From the NCBI RefSeq assembly GCF_000807675.2, contig NZ_CP019962.1, forward strand, positions 3,569,157 to 3,633,156: 64,000 nt of DNA. The letters run 5' to 3'. The position numbers were made by a program, and so were the translations under genes. Of this stretch, positions 9,447-17,887 are shown in pieces. Positions within the stretch are counted from its first letter, which is position 1. Every line of letters begins with the position of its first letter. This DNA is from Eubacterium limosum. GTDB taxonomy: Bacteria > Bacillota > Clostridia > Eubacteriales > Eubacteriaceae. Below the pieces are notes generated by a model. The model saw only the letters and a list, made by a program, of their open reading frames with translations, ran no database searches and was not told the DNA's origin.

Positions 9447-9497
9447 TCGCATTGTGTTTGGTTTCTATATATAAGTAAGAAACCAAACACAATGCGA
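9447..9497. repeat. Perfect 20-bp inverted repeat, 11-nt spacer
   Basis: Arms 9447-9466 (TCGCATTGTGTTTGGTTTCT) and 9478-9497 are exact reverse complements; spacer ATATATAAGTA. No T-tract follows, so it is not a terminator. Could be a transposon end, a protein site or the core of a stable RNA. Confidence 0.85.
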
Positions 9498-9579
9498 TGA
9501 AAGTAAAGATTAAAGGATCAAATTTTGATCATGAATGCTACGAGTTTTAAATTAAATGATAAATAGTGATGTAATGTAG

Positions 9580-9601
9580 GGAACGCTGCCTACAGCGTTC
9601 C
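9580..9601 (+). promoter_or_regulatory. Leader hairpin before the aminotransferase gene
   Basis: GGAACGCTG pairs with CAGCGTTCC across a CCTA loop, just 6 bases before the AGAGGA ribosome site. A related leader that also opens with GTAGGGAACG and closes with CGTTCC precedes the sugar transferase gene at 10864. Confidence 0.6.
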
Positions 9602-9617
9602 GAAAAGAGGAACTAAC

Positions 9618-10754
9618 ATGGAAAAATCCGAAAAAATCTACCTCGCTTCCCCTCACATGGGCGGCGAGGAAATGAAATACATACAGGAAGCCTTTGACAC
9701 CAACTGGATTGCTCCGCTGGGCAAAAATGTCAATCAGTTTGAAAAAGAAATGGCAGACTATGTAGGCGTTAGGACAGGCGCCGCCCTGTCTGCTGGCACA
9801 GCTGCCTTACATCTCGGCTTAAAAGCACTGGGGGTGGGGGAAGGCGACGTGGTCTTCTGCTCCAGCCTGACCTTTTCAGCCAGCGCTAACCCCATTATTT
9901 ACCTGGGGGCAAAGCCTGTTTTTATTGACAGCGAACCCGAGACCTGGAACATAAGTCCAATTGCTCTTAAAAAAGCCTATGAAAAATATCCTAATCCAAA
10001 AGCCGTGATCATTGTGGATTTATACGGCCAGGCCGCCGACTATGAAGAGCTGTCAACCCTCTGTAAAACCCACCACACGCCAATACTGGAAGATGCCGCC
10101 GAAGCCTTAGGCGCGACCTATCAAGGACAGAAATGCGGTGCCTTTGGTGACTTGTCTGTTCTGTCCTTTAATGGCAACAAGATTATTACCACCTCCGGCG
10201 GGGGTATGCTCCTCGGCAATGACGAAGCGGTCATTCAGAAAGCCCGCTTCTGGTCCACCCAGTCCAGAGAGAATGAACGCCACTATGAGCACAAAGAACT
10301 GGGCTACAACTACCGCATGAGCAACATCGTTGCCGGTATCGGAAGAGGACAGCTAAAAGTGCTGGAAGAAAGAGTTGCGAAGAAAAAGCAAATTTTTGAG
10401 ACCTATCGAGAAGCATTTAAAGAAATCAACGATATTGAAATGATGCCCATTTCCGATAAAGGCAAGCCCAATTATTGGTTAAGCTGTATAACTTTAAAAG
10501 AAAATAGCGCAGTCAAACCTTTAGATATCATGTTAGCCTTAGAAAAAGAAAACATCGAATCTCGCCCTATATGGAAGCCCATGCACCTACAGCCCTATTT
10601 TAGGAATTATGTTTTCTTCAGCCATTGGGATCAAATGAGTGAACAAAGCATCGCGGAAGATATCTTTAACCGGGGCATCTGCCTGCCAAGTGATACCAAA
10701 ATGACCGAGACAGACCAGCAGCGTATTATCAAAATTATTAAAGCACTGTTTTAG
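9618..10754 (+). CDS. DegT/DnrJ/EryC1/StrS-family aminotransferase (PglE-like)
   Basis: 378 residues, normal for the family. LSAGTAALHLGLKALGVGEGD binds PLP phosphate, ILEDAAEALGA holds the PLP-stacking Asp, and SFNGNKIITTSGGGML contains the Schiff-base lysine (Lys188). Immediately followed by PglC-like and PglD-like genes, the set that builds and loads N,N'-diacetylbacillosamine-type sugars: the aminotransferase converts a UDP-4-keto sugar to the 4-amino sugar. The matching 4,6-dehydratase (PglF) is not in the window. Sugar identity is inferred from neighbours only. Confidence 0.88.
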   Translation: MEKSEKIYLASPHMGGEEMKYIQEAFDTNWIAPLGKNVNQFEKEMADYVGVRTGAALSAGTAALHLGLKALGVGEGDVVFCSSLTFSASANPIIYLGAKPVFIDSEPETWNISPIALKKAYEKYPNPKAVIIVDLYGQAADYEELSTLCKTHHTPILEDAAEALGATYQGQKCGAFGDLSVLSFNGNKIITTSGGGMLLGNDEAVIQKARFWSTQSRENERHYEHKELGYNYRMSNIVAGIGRGQLKVLEERVAKKKQIFETYREAFKEINDIEMMPISDKGKPNYWLSCITLKENSAVKPLDIMLALEKENIESRPIWKPMHLQPYFRNYVFFSHWDQMSEQSIAEDIFNRGICLPSDTKMTETDQQRIIKIIKALF

Positions 10755-10769
10755 TCTATAACAAACGTG

Positions 10770-10848
10770 TAGGGAACGACGCCTTCGGGGTCTGCCCCCG
10801 AGACTTGTCGCCTTATGGACAAGTCGAAGTGGGTATCGTTCCGATGAA
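10770..10848 (+). promoter_or_regulatory. Structured leader before the sugar transferase gene
   Basis: Outer stem GGAACGA (10773-10779) / TCGTTCC (10836-10842) encloses two perfect hairpins: CGGGG/CCCCG (10786-10790, 10796-10800) and GACTTGTC/GACAAGTC (10802-10809, 10818-10825). A three-way junction shape placed directly upstream of the ribosome site at about 10853. May regulate or insulate the gene; no terminator T-run is present. Confidence 0.55.
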
Positions 10849-10863
10849 ATACAGAGGTTCAAA

Positions 10864-11484
10864 ATGATCTATCAGAAATATATCAAACGCATACTCGACA
10901 TCACCCTGTCCGGAGCAACCATCATCGTGCTGTCACCCGTGATGGGCGTCACCGCCATCCTAGTCAGAAAGAAGCTGGGAGGCCCGGTCATTTTCAAACA
11001 AAAACGGCCCGGCAAAGATGAAAAAATCTTTACCATGTACAAGTTCAGAACCATGACCGATGAGCGGGACGAAAAAGGTGAACTGTTACCGGATAGTATC
11101 AGACTGACCAAGTTTGGAAAGATGCTTAGGAGTACCAGTTTGGATGAATTGCCCGAGCTGTTTAATATTTTTAAAGGCGATATGAGTATTGTTGGGCCAA
11201 GGCCTTTATTAGTGCAGTATCTTCCCTTATATAATGAAAAACAACGAAAAAGACACAAAGTAAGACCAGGCCTCTCCGGATTGGCACAAGTCAATGGCAG
11301 GAATGCCATCACCTGGGAGCAGAAATTCAATTATGATGTTGAATATGTAAAAAAAGTCAGCTTTGCCCTCGATGTCAGTATTGTCATAAAAACCATGATC
11401 AAAGCCTTCAAGCGGGAAGACATCAACGCAGATACAGCGGTAACAATGGAAGTATTCAGAGGAAGTGAAAAAGCCAATGCCTGA
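10864..11484 (+). CDS. Undecaprenyl-phosphate sugar-phosphotransferase (PglC/WcaJ-type initiating transferase)
   Basis: 206 residues, the short monotopic PglC form with one N-terminal membrane helix (ITLSGATIIVLSPVMGVTAIL). Signature segments: KQKRPGKDEKIFTMYKFRTM, LRSTSLDELPELFNIFKGDM (catalytic Asp-Glu pair) and SIVGPRPLL, then RHKVRPGLSGLAQVNGRN. Transfers a sugar-1-phosphate from UDP to undecaprenyl phosphate at the inner face of the membrane, starting the repeat unit made by this locus. Overlaps the next gene by 20 bp. Confidence 0.92.
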   Translation: MIYQKYIKRILDITLSGATIIVLSPVMGVTAILVRKKLGGPVIFKQKRPGKDEKIFTMYKFRTMTDERDEKGELLPDSIRLTKFGKMLRSTSLDELPELFNIFKGDMSIVGPRPLLVQYLPLYNEKQRKRHKVRPGLSGLAQVNGRNAITWEQKFNYDVEYVKKVSFALDVSIVIKTMIKAFKREDINADTAVTMEVFRGSEKANA

Positions 11485-12115
11485 GAAAAAAGTTATGATC
11501 ATCGGAGCCAGCGGCCATGGAAAAGTGATTGCTGATATCATCCATCAATCAGGAGATCAAGTCATGGGCTTTTTAGACGATGATCCGACAAAGAAAGAGA
11601 TCCACCAGATTCCCGTATTGGGAAAGATAGAAGATACACAGAAATACAAAGACGATTTCTGTTTCATTATCGGAATTGGAGATAATCAAATCCGTAAAAA
11701 AATAGCAGAAAGAAATCCAGCATTAAACTACTATACAGCCATTCATCCCACTGCAGTTATCGGAGAGGGTGTCCGTATTGGTAAGGGTACAGCCGTGATG
11801 GCGGGTACCGTGATCAATGCCGATGCAAACATTGGTGAACATTGTATCATTAACACTTCGGCGGTCATTGAGCATGAGTGTGTGATTGGAGACTATACCC
11901 ATATATCGCCACAGGCCTGCTTGTGCGGAAATGTGTATGTGGGTGAGGAATGCCATGTTGGGGCCGGGGCAACAATTATTAATAATCAAATGATTGTTAA
12001 AAATACGGTCATCGGTGCGGGATGCGTTGTAGTGACGGATTTACTTGAATCAGGAATTTATATGGGTATGCCTGCAAGTAAATCCAAATATAAAAAAGAT
12101 ATCAAGGAAAAATAA
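11465..12115 (+). CDS. PglD-like sugar O/N-acyltransferase (left-handed beta helix)
   Basis: 216 residues. N-terminal Rossmann-like PglD_N domain (KKVMIIGASGHGKVIADII, then VMGFLDDD) followed by hexapeptide repeats (AVIGEGVRIGKGTAVMAGTV, INTSAVIEHECVIGDYTHIS, VGAGATIINN). The catalytic His-Glu pair is in IEHECVIGD. Together with the upstream aminotransferase this would N-acetylate a UDP-4-amino sugar with acetyl-CoA. Start overlaps the PglC-like gene by 20 bp. Confidence 0.88.
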   Translation: MKKPMPEKKVMIIGASGHGKVIADIIHQSGDQVMGFLDDDPTKKEIHQIPVLGKIEDTQKYKDDFCFIIGIGDNQIRKKIAERNPALNYYTAIHPTAVIGEGVRIGKGTAVMAGTVINADANIGEHCIINTSAVIEHECVIGDYTHISPQACLCGNVYVGEECHVGAGATIINNQMIVKNTVIGAGCVVVTDLLESGIYMGMPASKSKYKKDIKEK

Positions 12116-12118
12116 AGT

Positions 12119-13273
12119 GTGAGAATTCTACAAGTTATTAAAACGAATAATGGAGCCAATTGGGCATTTGAACAAGCTAAATTTCTTTTTGAAAAGTATG
12201 GTATAGAAATCATTACTGTGTTGCCCGATGAAAAAGAGGGGATGGCACAAAAATATAAAGAGGCAAAAATGCCAGTGGTTAAAGGTGATTTTTCGTTACC
12301 GACAAAGCAGCCTTGGTTACTACGAAAAAGAATTGAAAATATTAAGAAAATTGTCGATTTATATCAACCAGATATTATACATACTCATTTTGTAACAAAC
12401 ATTTTGATGCTAAGAATCGCATTGAAAAGCAGAAACATACCGAGGATTTTTCAAGTGCCTGGGCCATTACATTTAGAAAATTTCTTTTTTAAAAAGGTAG
12501 ATGTTTGTTTAAGCAACAAAAATGATTTTTGGATAGGTACCTGTAAAAAGACATGTGAAATTTATTTAAAAGAAAATATAAGTAGAGATAAAGTGTTTTT
12601 GACCTACTATTCAGGCTATGGCGGAAAAACATGTGATACCTATGAAGAATCAACCAATATCCTCCATAAAGAATTCAATTTATCAAACAATGATATTTTA
12701 GTTGGGATGGTGGCGTATTTCTATTCTCCAAAAAGATATTTATTCCAAAAAAGAGGATTGAAAGGTCATGAAGATTTTATTGATGCAATTCGTTTAGTTC
12801 GAAAAAAAAATAAAAATGTAAAAGGTATTATTATTGGGAAAGCTTGGGATAATGCAGAATGGTATGAAAAAAAAGTAAAAGATTATGCCAATAAAAAATG
12901 TGGAGATGGCATTATTTTTACAGGATTCAGAGACGATATGAAAAAAATATACCGTGAGCTTGATATTGCTATCCATCCATCACATAGTGAGAATTTAGGT
13001 GGAGCTGCTGAGAGCTTAGCAGCAGGCGTCCCTACAATAGCCACAGACGTTGGAGGATTTCCAGATATCGTTCTCGATAATCAAACAGGATTGCTGTGTA
13101 AAATGAAAAATCCAGAAGATTTAAGTGAAAAAATTAATTATGCTGTAGGACATATGAATTTAATGACATGTTACGCCCAAGAAGGAAAAGAATTGGTTAG
13201 AGATTTATTGGACATTAATAGATGCTGTGAAAGTATTTATCAGATCTATCGAAAAATTTTGGGAGAGTGCTAA
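12119..13273 (+). CDS. Glycosyltransferase family 4
   Basis: 384 residues from a GTG start three bases after the PglD-like stop. GT-B fold: N-terminal MRILQVIKTNNGANWAFEQA, and C-terminal donor-binding domain with VKGIIIGKAWDN, IIFTGFRDDMKKIYRELDIAIHPSHSENLGGAAESLAAGVPTIAT giving the E-x7-E motif. Cytoplasmic, adds a sugar to the lipid-linked repeat unit; donor and acceptor unknown. From here the DNA is sharply more AT-rich than the three genes before it, with AAA, ATA and AGA codons dominating. Confidence 0.85.
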   Translation: MRILQVIKTNNGANWAFEQAKFLFEKYGIEIITVLPDEKEGMAQKYKEAKMPVVKGDFSLPTKQPWLLRKRIENIKKIVDLYQPDIIHTHFVTNILMLRIALKSRNIPRIFQVPGPLHLENFFFKKVDVCLSNKNDFWIGTCKKTCEIYLKENISRDKVFLTYYSGYGGKTCDTYEESTNILHKEFNLSNNDILVGMVAYFYSPKRYLFQKRGLKGHEDFIDAIRLVRKKNKNVKGIIIGKAWDNAEWYEKKVKDYANKKCGDGIIFTGFRDDMKKIYRELDIAIHPSHSENLGGAAESLAAGVPTIATDVGGFPDIVLDNQTGLLCKMKNPEDLSEKINYAVGHMNLMTCYAQEGKELVRDLLDINRCCESIYQIYRKILGEC

Positions 13274-14430
13274 TGGCCGTTTTATTTGCGCATGACGGAT
13301 ACATGGGTGTTATTAATGAAGAAATTTACAGTGATACCTATGATAATAAAATTATTGAAAGATACAAAGAAATATCACAAAATGTTATTTTTTTAGTAAG
13401 AAAGAAAGATTATAAAAATGACACAAAATTAAAAGAAAAAACTAATCATATAGAGCAAAGTAATTTTTCCTTTCAAGGGGTTGATAATTTTAAAACTTTA
13501 AAAGGGTATTTAGGACTAAAGACAATCAAAGAAAAAGTTAACTCATGTGTTAGAGATGCAGAATATATTGTAGCTAGAATACCCAGTGATCTAGGATTTT
13601 TAGCCATTAAGTATGCAAAAAAATACAGTAAGCCTTATTTAATAGAAGTCGTAGGTTGCCCATTTGATTCTTTATCAAATTATAACACTATTGGGAAATT
13701 ATTAGCACCGATATATATGATATATATGAAAAAAATTGTAAAACGAGCACCTTATGTTTTATATGTTTCAAAAAATTTTCTTCAAAAACGGTATAAAACC
13801 TATGGTAGACAAATCAATTGTTCTAATGTTGAATTAGAAAAGGCCAATGGAATAATTTTACAAAATAGATTAAAAAAAATAAAAAATACTGATAAAAAAA
13901 AGATTGTTATAGGAACTTTAGCGGCAGTAAATGTTAAATATAAAGGGCAACAATTTGTAATAAAAGCAATAAAAATGTTGTATGAAGCTGGATATGAAAT
14001 AGAATACCAATTAGTTGGAGGTGGAAGTAAGGATTATTTGAAAAAAATAGCACAAAAGGAAAAGGTAAGTAAACAGGTAAAGTTTTTAGGAGAATTACCA
14101 CATGAAAAAGTTTTTGAATGGCTAAGTACAATTGATATTTATATACAACCCAGTCTTACGGAGGGGCTACCTAGAGCTTTAATAGAAAGCATGAGTTTAG
14201 GATGCCCAGCTTTGGGAAGTGATAGTGGCGGAATACCTGAGCTTTTAGATAAGAGTTGCTTATTTCCCAAAAGAGATATTCGACAATTAGTAAAATTAAT
14301 AAAAAATTTCGATACGGAAAAAAAATTAGTCGAAGCACAAAGAAATTTCTATGCTTCTCAAGAATATACAAAAAATGTATTGGATCAAAGAAGAATAGAT
14401 TTTTACAGAGAATTTAAAAAACAAACATAA
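13273..14430 (+). CDS. Glycosyltransferase family 4
   Basis: About 385 residues. The start ATG at 13273 overlaps the previous stop (TAATG); GGGAGAG lies 6-12 bases upstream; a GTG at 13267 is a less likely start. C-terminal GT4 domain: KIVIGTLAAVNVKYKGQQF, YQLVGGGSKDYL, FLGELPHEKVFEWLSTIDIY, then PSLTEGLPRALIESMSLGCP with the donor-binding E-x7-E. Very AT-rich, so probably acquired with its partner upstream. Substrates unknown. Confidence 0.84.
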   Translation: MAVLFAHDGYMGVINEEIYSDTYDNKIIERYKEISQNVIFLVRKKDYKNDTKLKEKTNHIEQSNFSFQGVDNFKTLKGYLGLKTIKEKVNSCVRDAEYIVARIPSDLGFLAIKYAKKYSKPYLIEVVGCPFDSLSNYNTIGKLLAPIYMIYMKKIVKRAPYVLYVSKNFLQKRYKTYGRQINCSNVELEKANGIILQNRLKKIKNTDKKKIVIGTLAAVNVKYKGQQFVIKAIKMLYEAGYEIEYQLVGGGSKDYLKKIAQKEKVSKQVKFLGELPHEKVFEWLSTIDIYIQPSLTEGLPRALIESMSLGCPALGSDSGGIPELLDKSCLFPKRDIRQLVKLIKNFDTEKKLVEAQRNFYASQEYTKNVLDQRRIDFYREFKKQT

Positions 14431-14461
14431 ATAAACAATTAAATTCGATTCTGGAGAAAAA

Positions 14462-15775
14462 ATGGATTTATATCAAGCACTTAAAAACAGACAAGAAAAA
14501 CTATCCCTCATAGGTCTCGGCTACGTGGGCATGCCCATTGCCGTTGCCTTCTCAAAGAAAGTCAACGTCATCGGCTTTGACGTCAACGCTGAAAAAGTCA
14601 GTCTTTATCAAAAAGGTATCGACCCCACCAAAGAGGTGGGGGATGAAGCTATTAAAAGCTGTACCGTGGATTTTACAAACGATGAGACAAAACTCCGAGA
14701 AGCCCGATTTCACATTGTGGCCGTTCCAACCCCGGTGAGAGACGATAAAACCCCCGACCTGACCCCCGTGGAAGGCGCCAGCCATACCCTGGGAAGAAAC
14801 CTGACCAAAGGTTCCATCGTGGTCTATGAAAGCACCGTTTATCCCGGCGTTACCGAAGAAGTCTGCATCCCCATCTTAGAAAAAGCATCCGGCTTAAAAT
14901 GCGGCAAGGATTTTAAAGTCGGCTATTCCCCAGAGCGCATTAACCCCGGCGACAAAGTCCACCGCCTCGAGACCATTGTCAAGATCGTCTCCGGCATGGA
15001 CGCAGAAACCCTGGACACCATCGCCAAAGTTTATGAACTGGTGGTGGACGCCGGCGTCCACCGGGCCGAGAGCATCAAAGTTGCCGAAGCGGCCAAAGTC
15101 ATTGAGAACAGCCAGCGGGATATCAACATCGCCTTTATGAACGAACTGTCTATCATTTTTAACAAGATGGGCATTGACACCCAGGCGGTTTTAAAAGCTG
15201 CCGGCACCAAGTGGAACTTTCTGAACTTCTATCCCGGCCTCGTCGGCGGTCACTGCATCGGTGTCGATCCCTACTACCTGACCTACAAAGCCGAGCAGTT
15301 AGGCTACCACTCCCAGATCATCCTGTCCGGACGGCGCATCAACGACGACATGGGAAAATATGTGGCCGAAAACATCGTCAAGCAGCTGTTGAGAAAAGAT
15401 ATCTCCGTCAAAAACGCCAGAGTCGCCATTCTGGGCTTTACCTTCAAAGAAGACTGCCCCGATACCCGAAACACAAAAGTCATCGACATCGTCAAAGAGC
15501 TCAGAGACTACGGCATTGAGCCCATCCTCTGCGACCCCGAAGCTGACGCCGAAGAAGCCAAACGAGAATACAGCGTCACCTTCACCGACTACAAAGACCT
15601 GAAAGCCTTAGACTTAATGGTCATCGCCGTTGCCCACCAAAGCTTTAAAGACAAAACCCTCAAGGACTTCGACAAACTCTATCAAAATCCAGAAGCCAAA
15701 ATCCTCATGGACCTGAAAGGCATCCTGGATAAACAAACCTGTGAAAAGCAAAACTATACCTATTGGAGGTTATAA
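14462..15775 (+). CDS. UDP-N-acetylhexosamine 6-dehydrogenase (WecC/TviB/WbpA family)
   Basis: 437 residues. N-terminal Rossmann NAD site LIGLGYVGMPIAVAFSKKV, central domain KVAEAAKVIENSQRDINIAFMNEL, and catalytic cysteine in LVGGHCIGVDPYYLTYKAE; C-terminal UDP-binding domain VAILGFTFKEDCPDTRNTKV. Oxidises C6 of a UDP-HexNAc twice to give the uronate. Paired with a TviC/WbpP-type epimerase, the combination used to make UDP-GalNAc uronic acid in Vi-antigen-type pathways. GC-rich, unlike the glycosyltransferases on both sides. Confidence 0.9.
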   Translation: MDLYQALKNRQEKLSLIGLGYVGMPIAVAFSKKVNVIGFDVNAEKVSLYQKGIDPTKEVGDEAIKSCTVDFTNDETKLREARFHIVAVPTPVRDDKTPDLTPVEGASHTLGRNLTKGSIVVYESTVYPGVTEEVCIPILEKASGLKCGKDFKVGYSPERINPGDKVHRLETIVKIVSGMDAETLDTIAKVYELVVDAGVHRAESIKVAEAAKVIENSQRDINIAFMNELSIIFNKMGIDTQAVLKAAGTKWNFLNFYPGLVGGHCIGVDPYYLTYKAEQLGYHSQIILSGRRINDDMGKYVAENIVKQLLRKDISVKNARVAILGFTFKEDCPDTRNTKVIDIVKELRDYGIEPILCDPEADAEEAKREYSVTFTDYKDLKALDLMVIAVAHQSFKDKTLKDFDKLYQNPEAKILMDLKGILDKQTCEKQNYTYWRL

Positions 15776-15777
15776 AA

Positions 15778-16752
15778 ATGGGATATGAAAACATCACCTT
15801 TCCCCAAGAAACCAAATTTCTGATCACCGGCGGCGCAGGCTTTATCGGCTCCAACCTCTGCGAAGCCCTGCTAAAACGCGGACATTTTGTCCGATGCCTG
15901 GACGACCTCTCCACCGGAAAAGCAGAAAACATCCAGCCCTTTTTAGAAAACCCAAACTTTGAATTCATCAAGGGCGATATCCGGGACCTCGATACCTGCA
16001 TGAACGCCTGCAAAACCATCGACTACGTCTCCCACCAGGCCGCCTGGGGAAGCGTGCCCCGAAGCATCGAGATGCCCTTGCTCTACGAAGAAATCAATAT
16101 CAAAGGCACCCTCAACATGCTCGAAGCCGCCAGACAGAACAACGTGAAAAAATTTGTCTACGCCTCCTCTTCATCCGTGTACGGCGATGAGCCCACCCTG
16201 CCCAAAAGAGAAGGCAGAGAGGGCAATCTGCTCTCCCCTTACGCACTGACCAAAAGAACCAATGAAGAATACGCCGCGCTTTACACCAAACTCTACGGCC
16301 TGGAAACCATCGGCTTTCGCTACTTCAACGTCTTTGGCAGAAGACAGGATCCCGACGGCGCCTACGCTGCCGTCATCCCAAAGTTTGTGAGTTCACTGCT
16401 TTATAACATAGCACCAAAGATCAACGGAGACGGCACCCAGTCCAGAGATTTCACCTATATTGAAAATGTCATCGAAGCCAATCTGAAAGGCATGCAGGCC
16501 CCCAAAGAAGCCGCCGGGGAAGCCTTCAACATCGCCTACGGCGGCCAGGTTAACCTCAATGAGCTCTACCAGAAGCTCAGCGAACTGCTGAACAAAAAGA
16601 TCGAACCCGTCTATGGCCCGGAGCGGGCAGGGGATATCAAACACTCCAATGCGGATATTGGAAAGGCGAGAAAACTTCTAAGGTATGCGCCGGAGTATAG
16701 CTTTGAGCGGGGGATTGAGTTGACGATTGAGTGGTATCGGGAGAACATATAA
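15778..16752 (+). CDS. UDP-N-acetylglucosamine 4-epimerase type NAD-dependent epimerase (WbpP/TviC-like)
   Basis: 324 residues from the ATG at 15778, two bases after the dehydrogenase stop with GGAGG inside the preceding codons. Short-chain dehydrogenase fold: LITGGAGFIGSNLCEAL NAD motif, YASSSSVYGDEPTLPKREG with the catalytic Ser, and SPYALTKRTNEEYAALY with the Tyr-x3-Lys pair; RYFNVFGRRQDPDGAYAAVI is typical of WbpP/TviC. Interconverts UDP-GlcNAc(A) and UDP-GalNAc(A). Works with the upstream dehydrogenase. Confidence 0.9.
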   Translation: MGYENITFPQETKFLITGGAGFIGSNLCEALLKRGHFVRCLDDLSTGKAENIQPFLENPNFEFIKGDIRDLDTCMNACKTIDYVSHQAAWGSVPRSIEMPLLYEEINIKGTLNMLEAARQNNVKKFVYASSSSVYGDEPTLPKREGREGNLLSPYALTKRTNEEYAALYTKLYGLETIGFRYFNVFGRRQDPDGAYAAVIPKFVSSLLYNIAPKINGDGTQSRDFTYIENVIEANLKGMQAPKEAAGEAFNIAYGGQVNLNELYQKLSELLNKKIEPVYGPERAGDIKHSNADIGKARKLLRYAPEYSFERGIELTIEWYRENI

Positions 16753-16762
16753 TGGAGAAAAA

Positions 16763-17878
16763 ATGATTAGAGTATTACATGTGATTGGATCAATGAATAG
16801 AGGCGGAGCAGAAACATTTATTATGAATGTCTATCGTCATATTAATCGCGATGAAGTACAATTTGATTTTTTACTAGAAGCTCAGAAAGAAGGAGCTTAT
16901 GATAAAGAAATTCTAGCGTTAGGTGGTAAAATATTTTTTTATATTCCAAGAAAAGAAAGCATTTTTAAAAATAAAAAAAGTCTAGAGACATTTTTTAAAA
17001 AGCATTCTGAATATAAAATAGTTCATCAACATGCTAGTTCACAAAGCAATATTGAACCTTTAAAGGCCGCTAAAAAAGCTGGCGTGCCAGTACGTATATT
17101 GCATAGCCATAGTACAAAACAAGGTGGGAGTAAAATTCATAAATATATTCATAAATACAATCAAGTAGTTCATAAAAATACAGCCACACGTTGCTTTGCA
17201 TGTTCAGACTTGGCTGGCCAATGGATGTATGGGAAGCATGATTTTGAAATTATAAATAATGGAATAGACGCAAACAAATTCTCTTATAACCCTAAAAAAA
17301 GAGAACAAATACGAAAAAAACTGAACATACAATCAGATCAGTTTGTAGTAGGACATATTGGGAACTTTGTCGAGGTCAAAAATCATGAGTATGTAATAGA
17401 GATATTCAAGGAAATGCTTAAAATAGAACCTTCATTATTATTGTTACTTGTAGGAGATGGAAGACTGAAAGCTCATATCCAAGATATAGTAAATAAATAT
17501 GATTTAAATAATAATGTAAAATTTACTGGTTTGGTAGAGAATCCTGAAGATTATTTGCAAGCAATGGACGCATTTGTATTTCCTTCTTTTTATGAAGGTT
17601 TTCCCGTTACTTTAGTTGAAGCACAAGTGTCCGGTCTACCTTGTTTTATTTCAGATCATATAACAAAATCTGTGAAAATTTGCGATAATGTTTTTTTTGA
17701 AGATATTAGTGATAATCCAATTGTATGGGCTAACAATATTTTAGCATATAAAGAAAAAAAATACAAAAGAATCAATTCGAAAAGAAATATTATTCAAAAA
17801 GGATTTGATATAAGGCAAGTTGCTCGAAAGTTAGAAGATGAGTACTGTAAATATAGTTATTATTTAAAAGAAAGCTAG
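16763..17878 (+). CDS. Glycosyltransferase family 4 (EpsF/CapM-like)
   Basis: 371 residues from the ATG at 16763, with GGAGAA 5-10 bases upstream; an upstream in-frame extension overlaps the epimerase and is unlikely. Begins IRVLHVIGSMNRGGAETFIM, the acceptor-domain signature of EpsF-type GT4 enzymes; donor domain has GHIGNFVEVKNHEYVIEIF, LLLLVGDGRLKAHIQ and FPSFYEGFPVTLVEAQVSGL with the E-x7-E motif. AT-rich; start of the second AT-rich block. Confidence 0.88.
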   Translation: MIRVLHVIGSMNRGGAETFIMNVYRHINRDEVQFDFLLEAQKEGAYDKEILALGGKIFFYIPRKESIFKNKKSLETFFKKHSEYKIVHQHASSQSNIEPLKAAKKAGVPVRILHSHSTKQGGSKIHKYIHKYNQVVHKNTATRCFACSDLAGQWMYGKHDFEIINNGIDANKFSYNPKKREQIRKKLNIQSDQFVVGHIGNFVEVKNHEYVIEIFKEMLKIEPSLLLLLVGDGRLKAHIQDIVNKYDLNNNVKFTGLVENPEDYLQAMDAFVFPSFYEGFPVTLVEAQVSGLPCFISDHITKSVKICDNVFFEDISDNPIVWANNILAYKEKKYKRINSKRNIIQKGFDIRQVARKLEDEYCKYSYYLKES

Positions 17879-17887
17879 AAAATTAAA

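Larger units (their letters stand above)
9306..9617. other. 312-bp gene-free region with structured RNA-like segment and a long perfect inverted repeat
   Basis: Between the TnpB-like gene and the aminotransferase. Contains a hairpin/terminator block (9366-9438), a 20-bp perfect inverted repeat (9447-9497) and a GGAACGCTG/CAGCGTTCC hairpin (9580-9601). No ORF of note. Confidence 0.6.
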
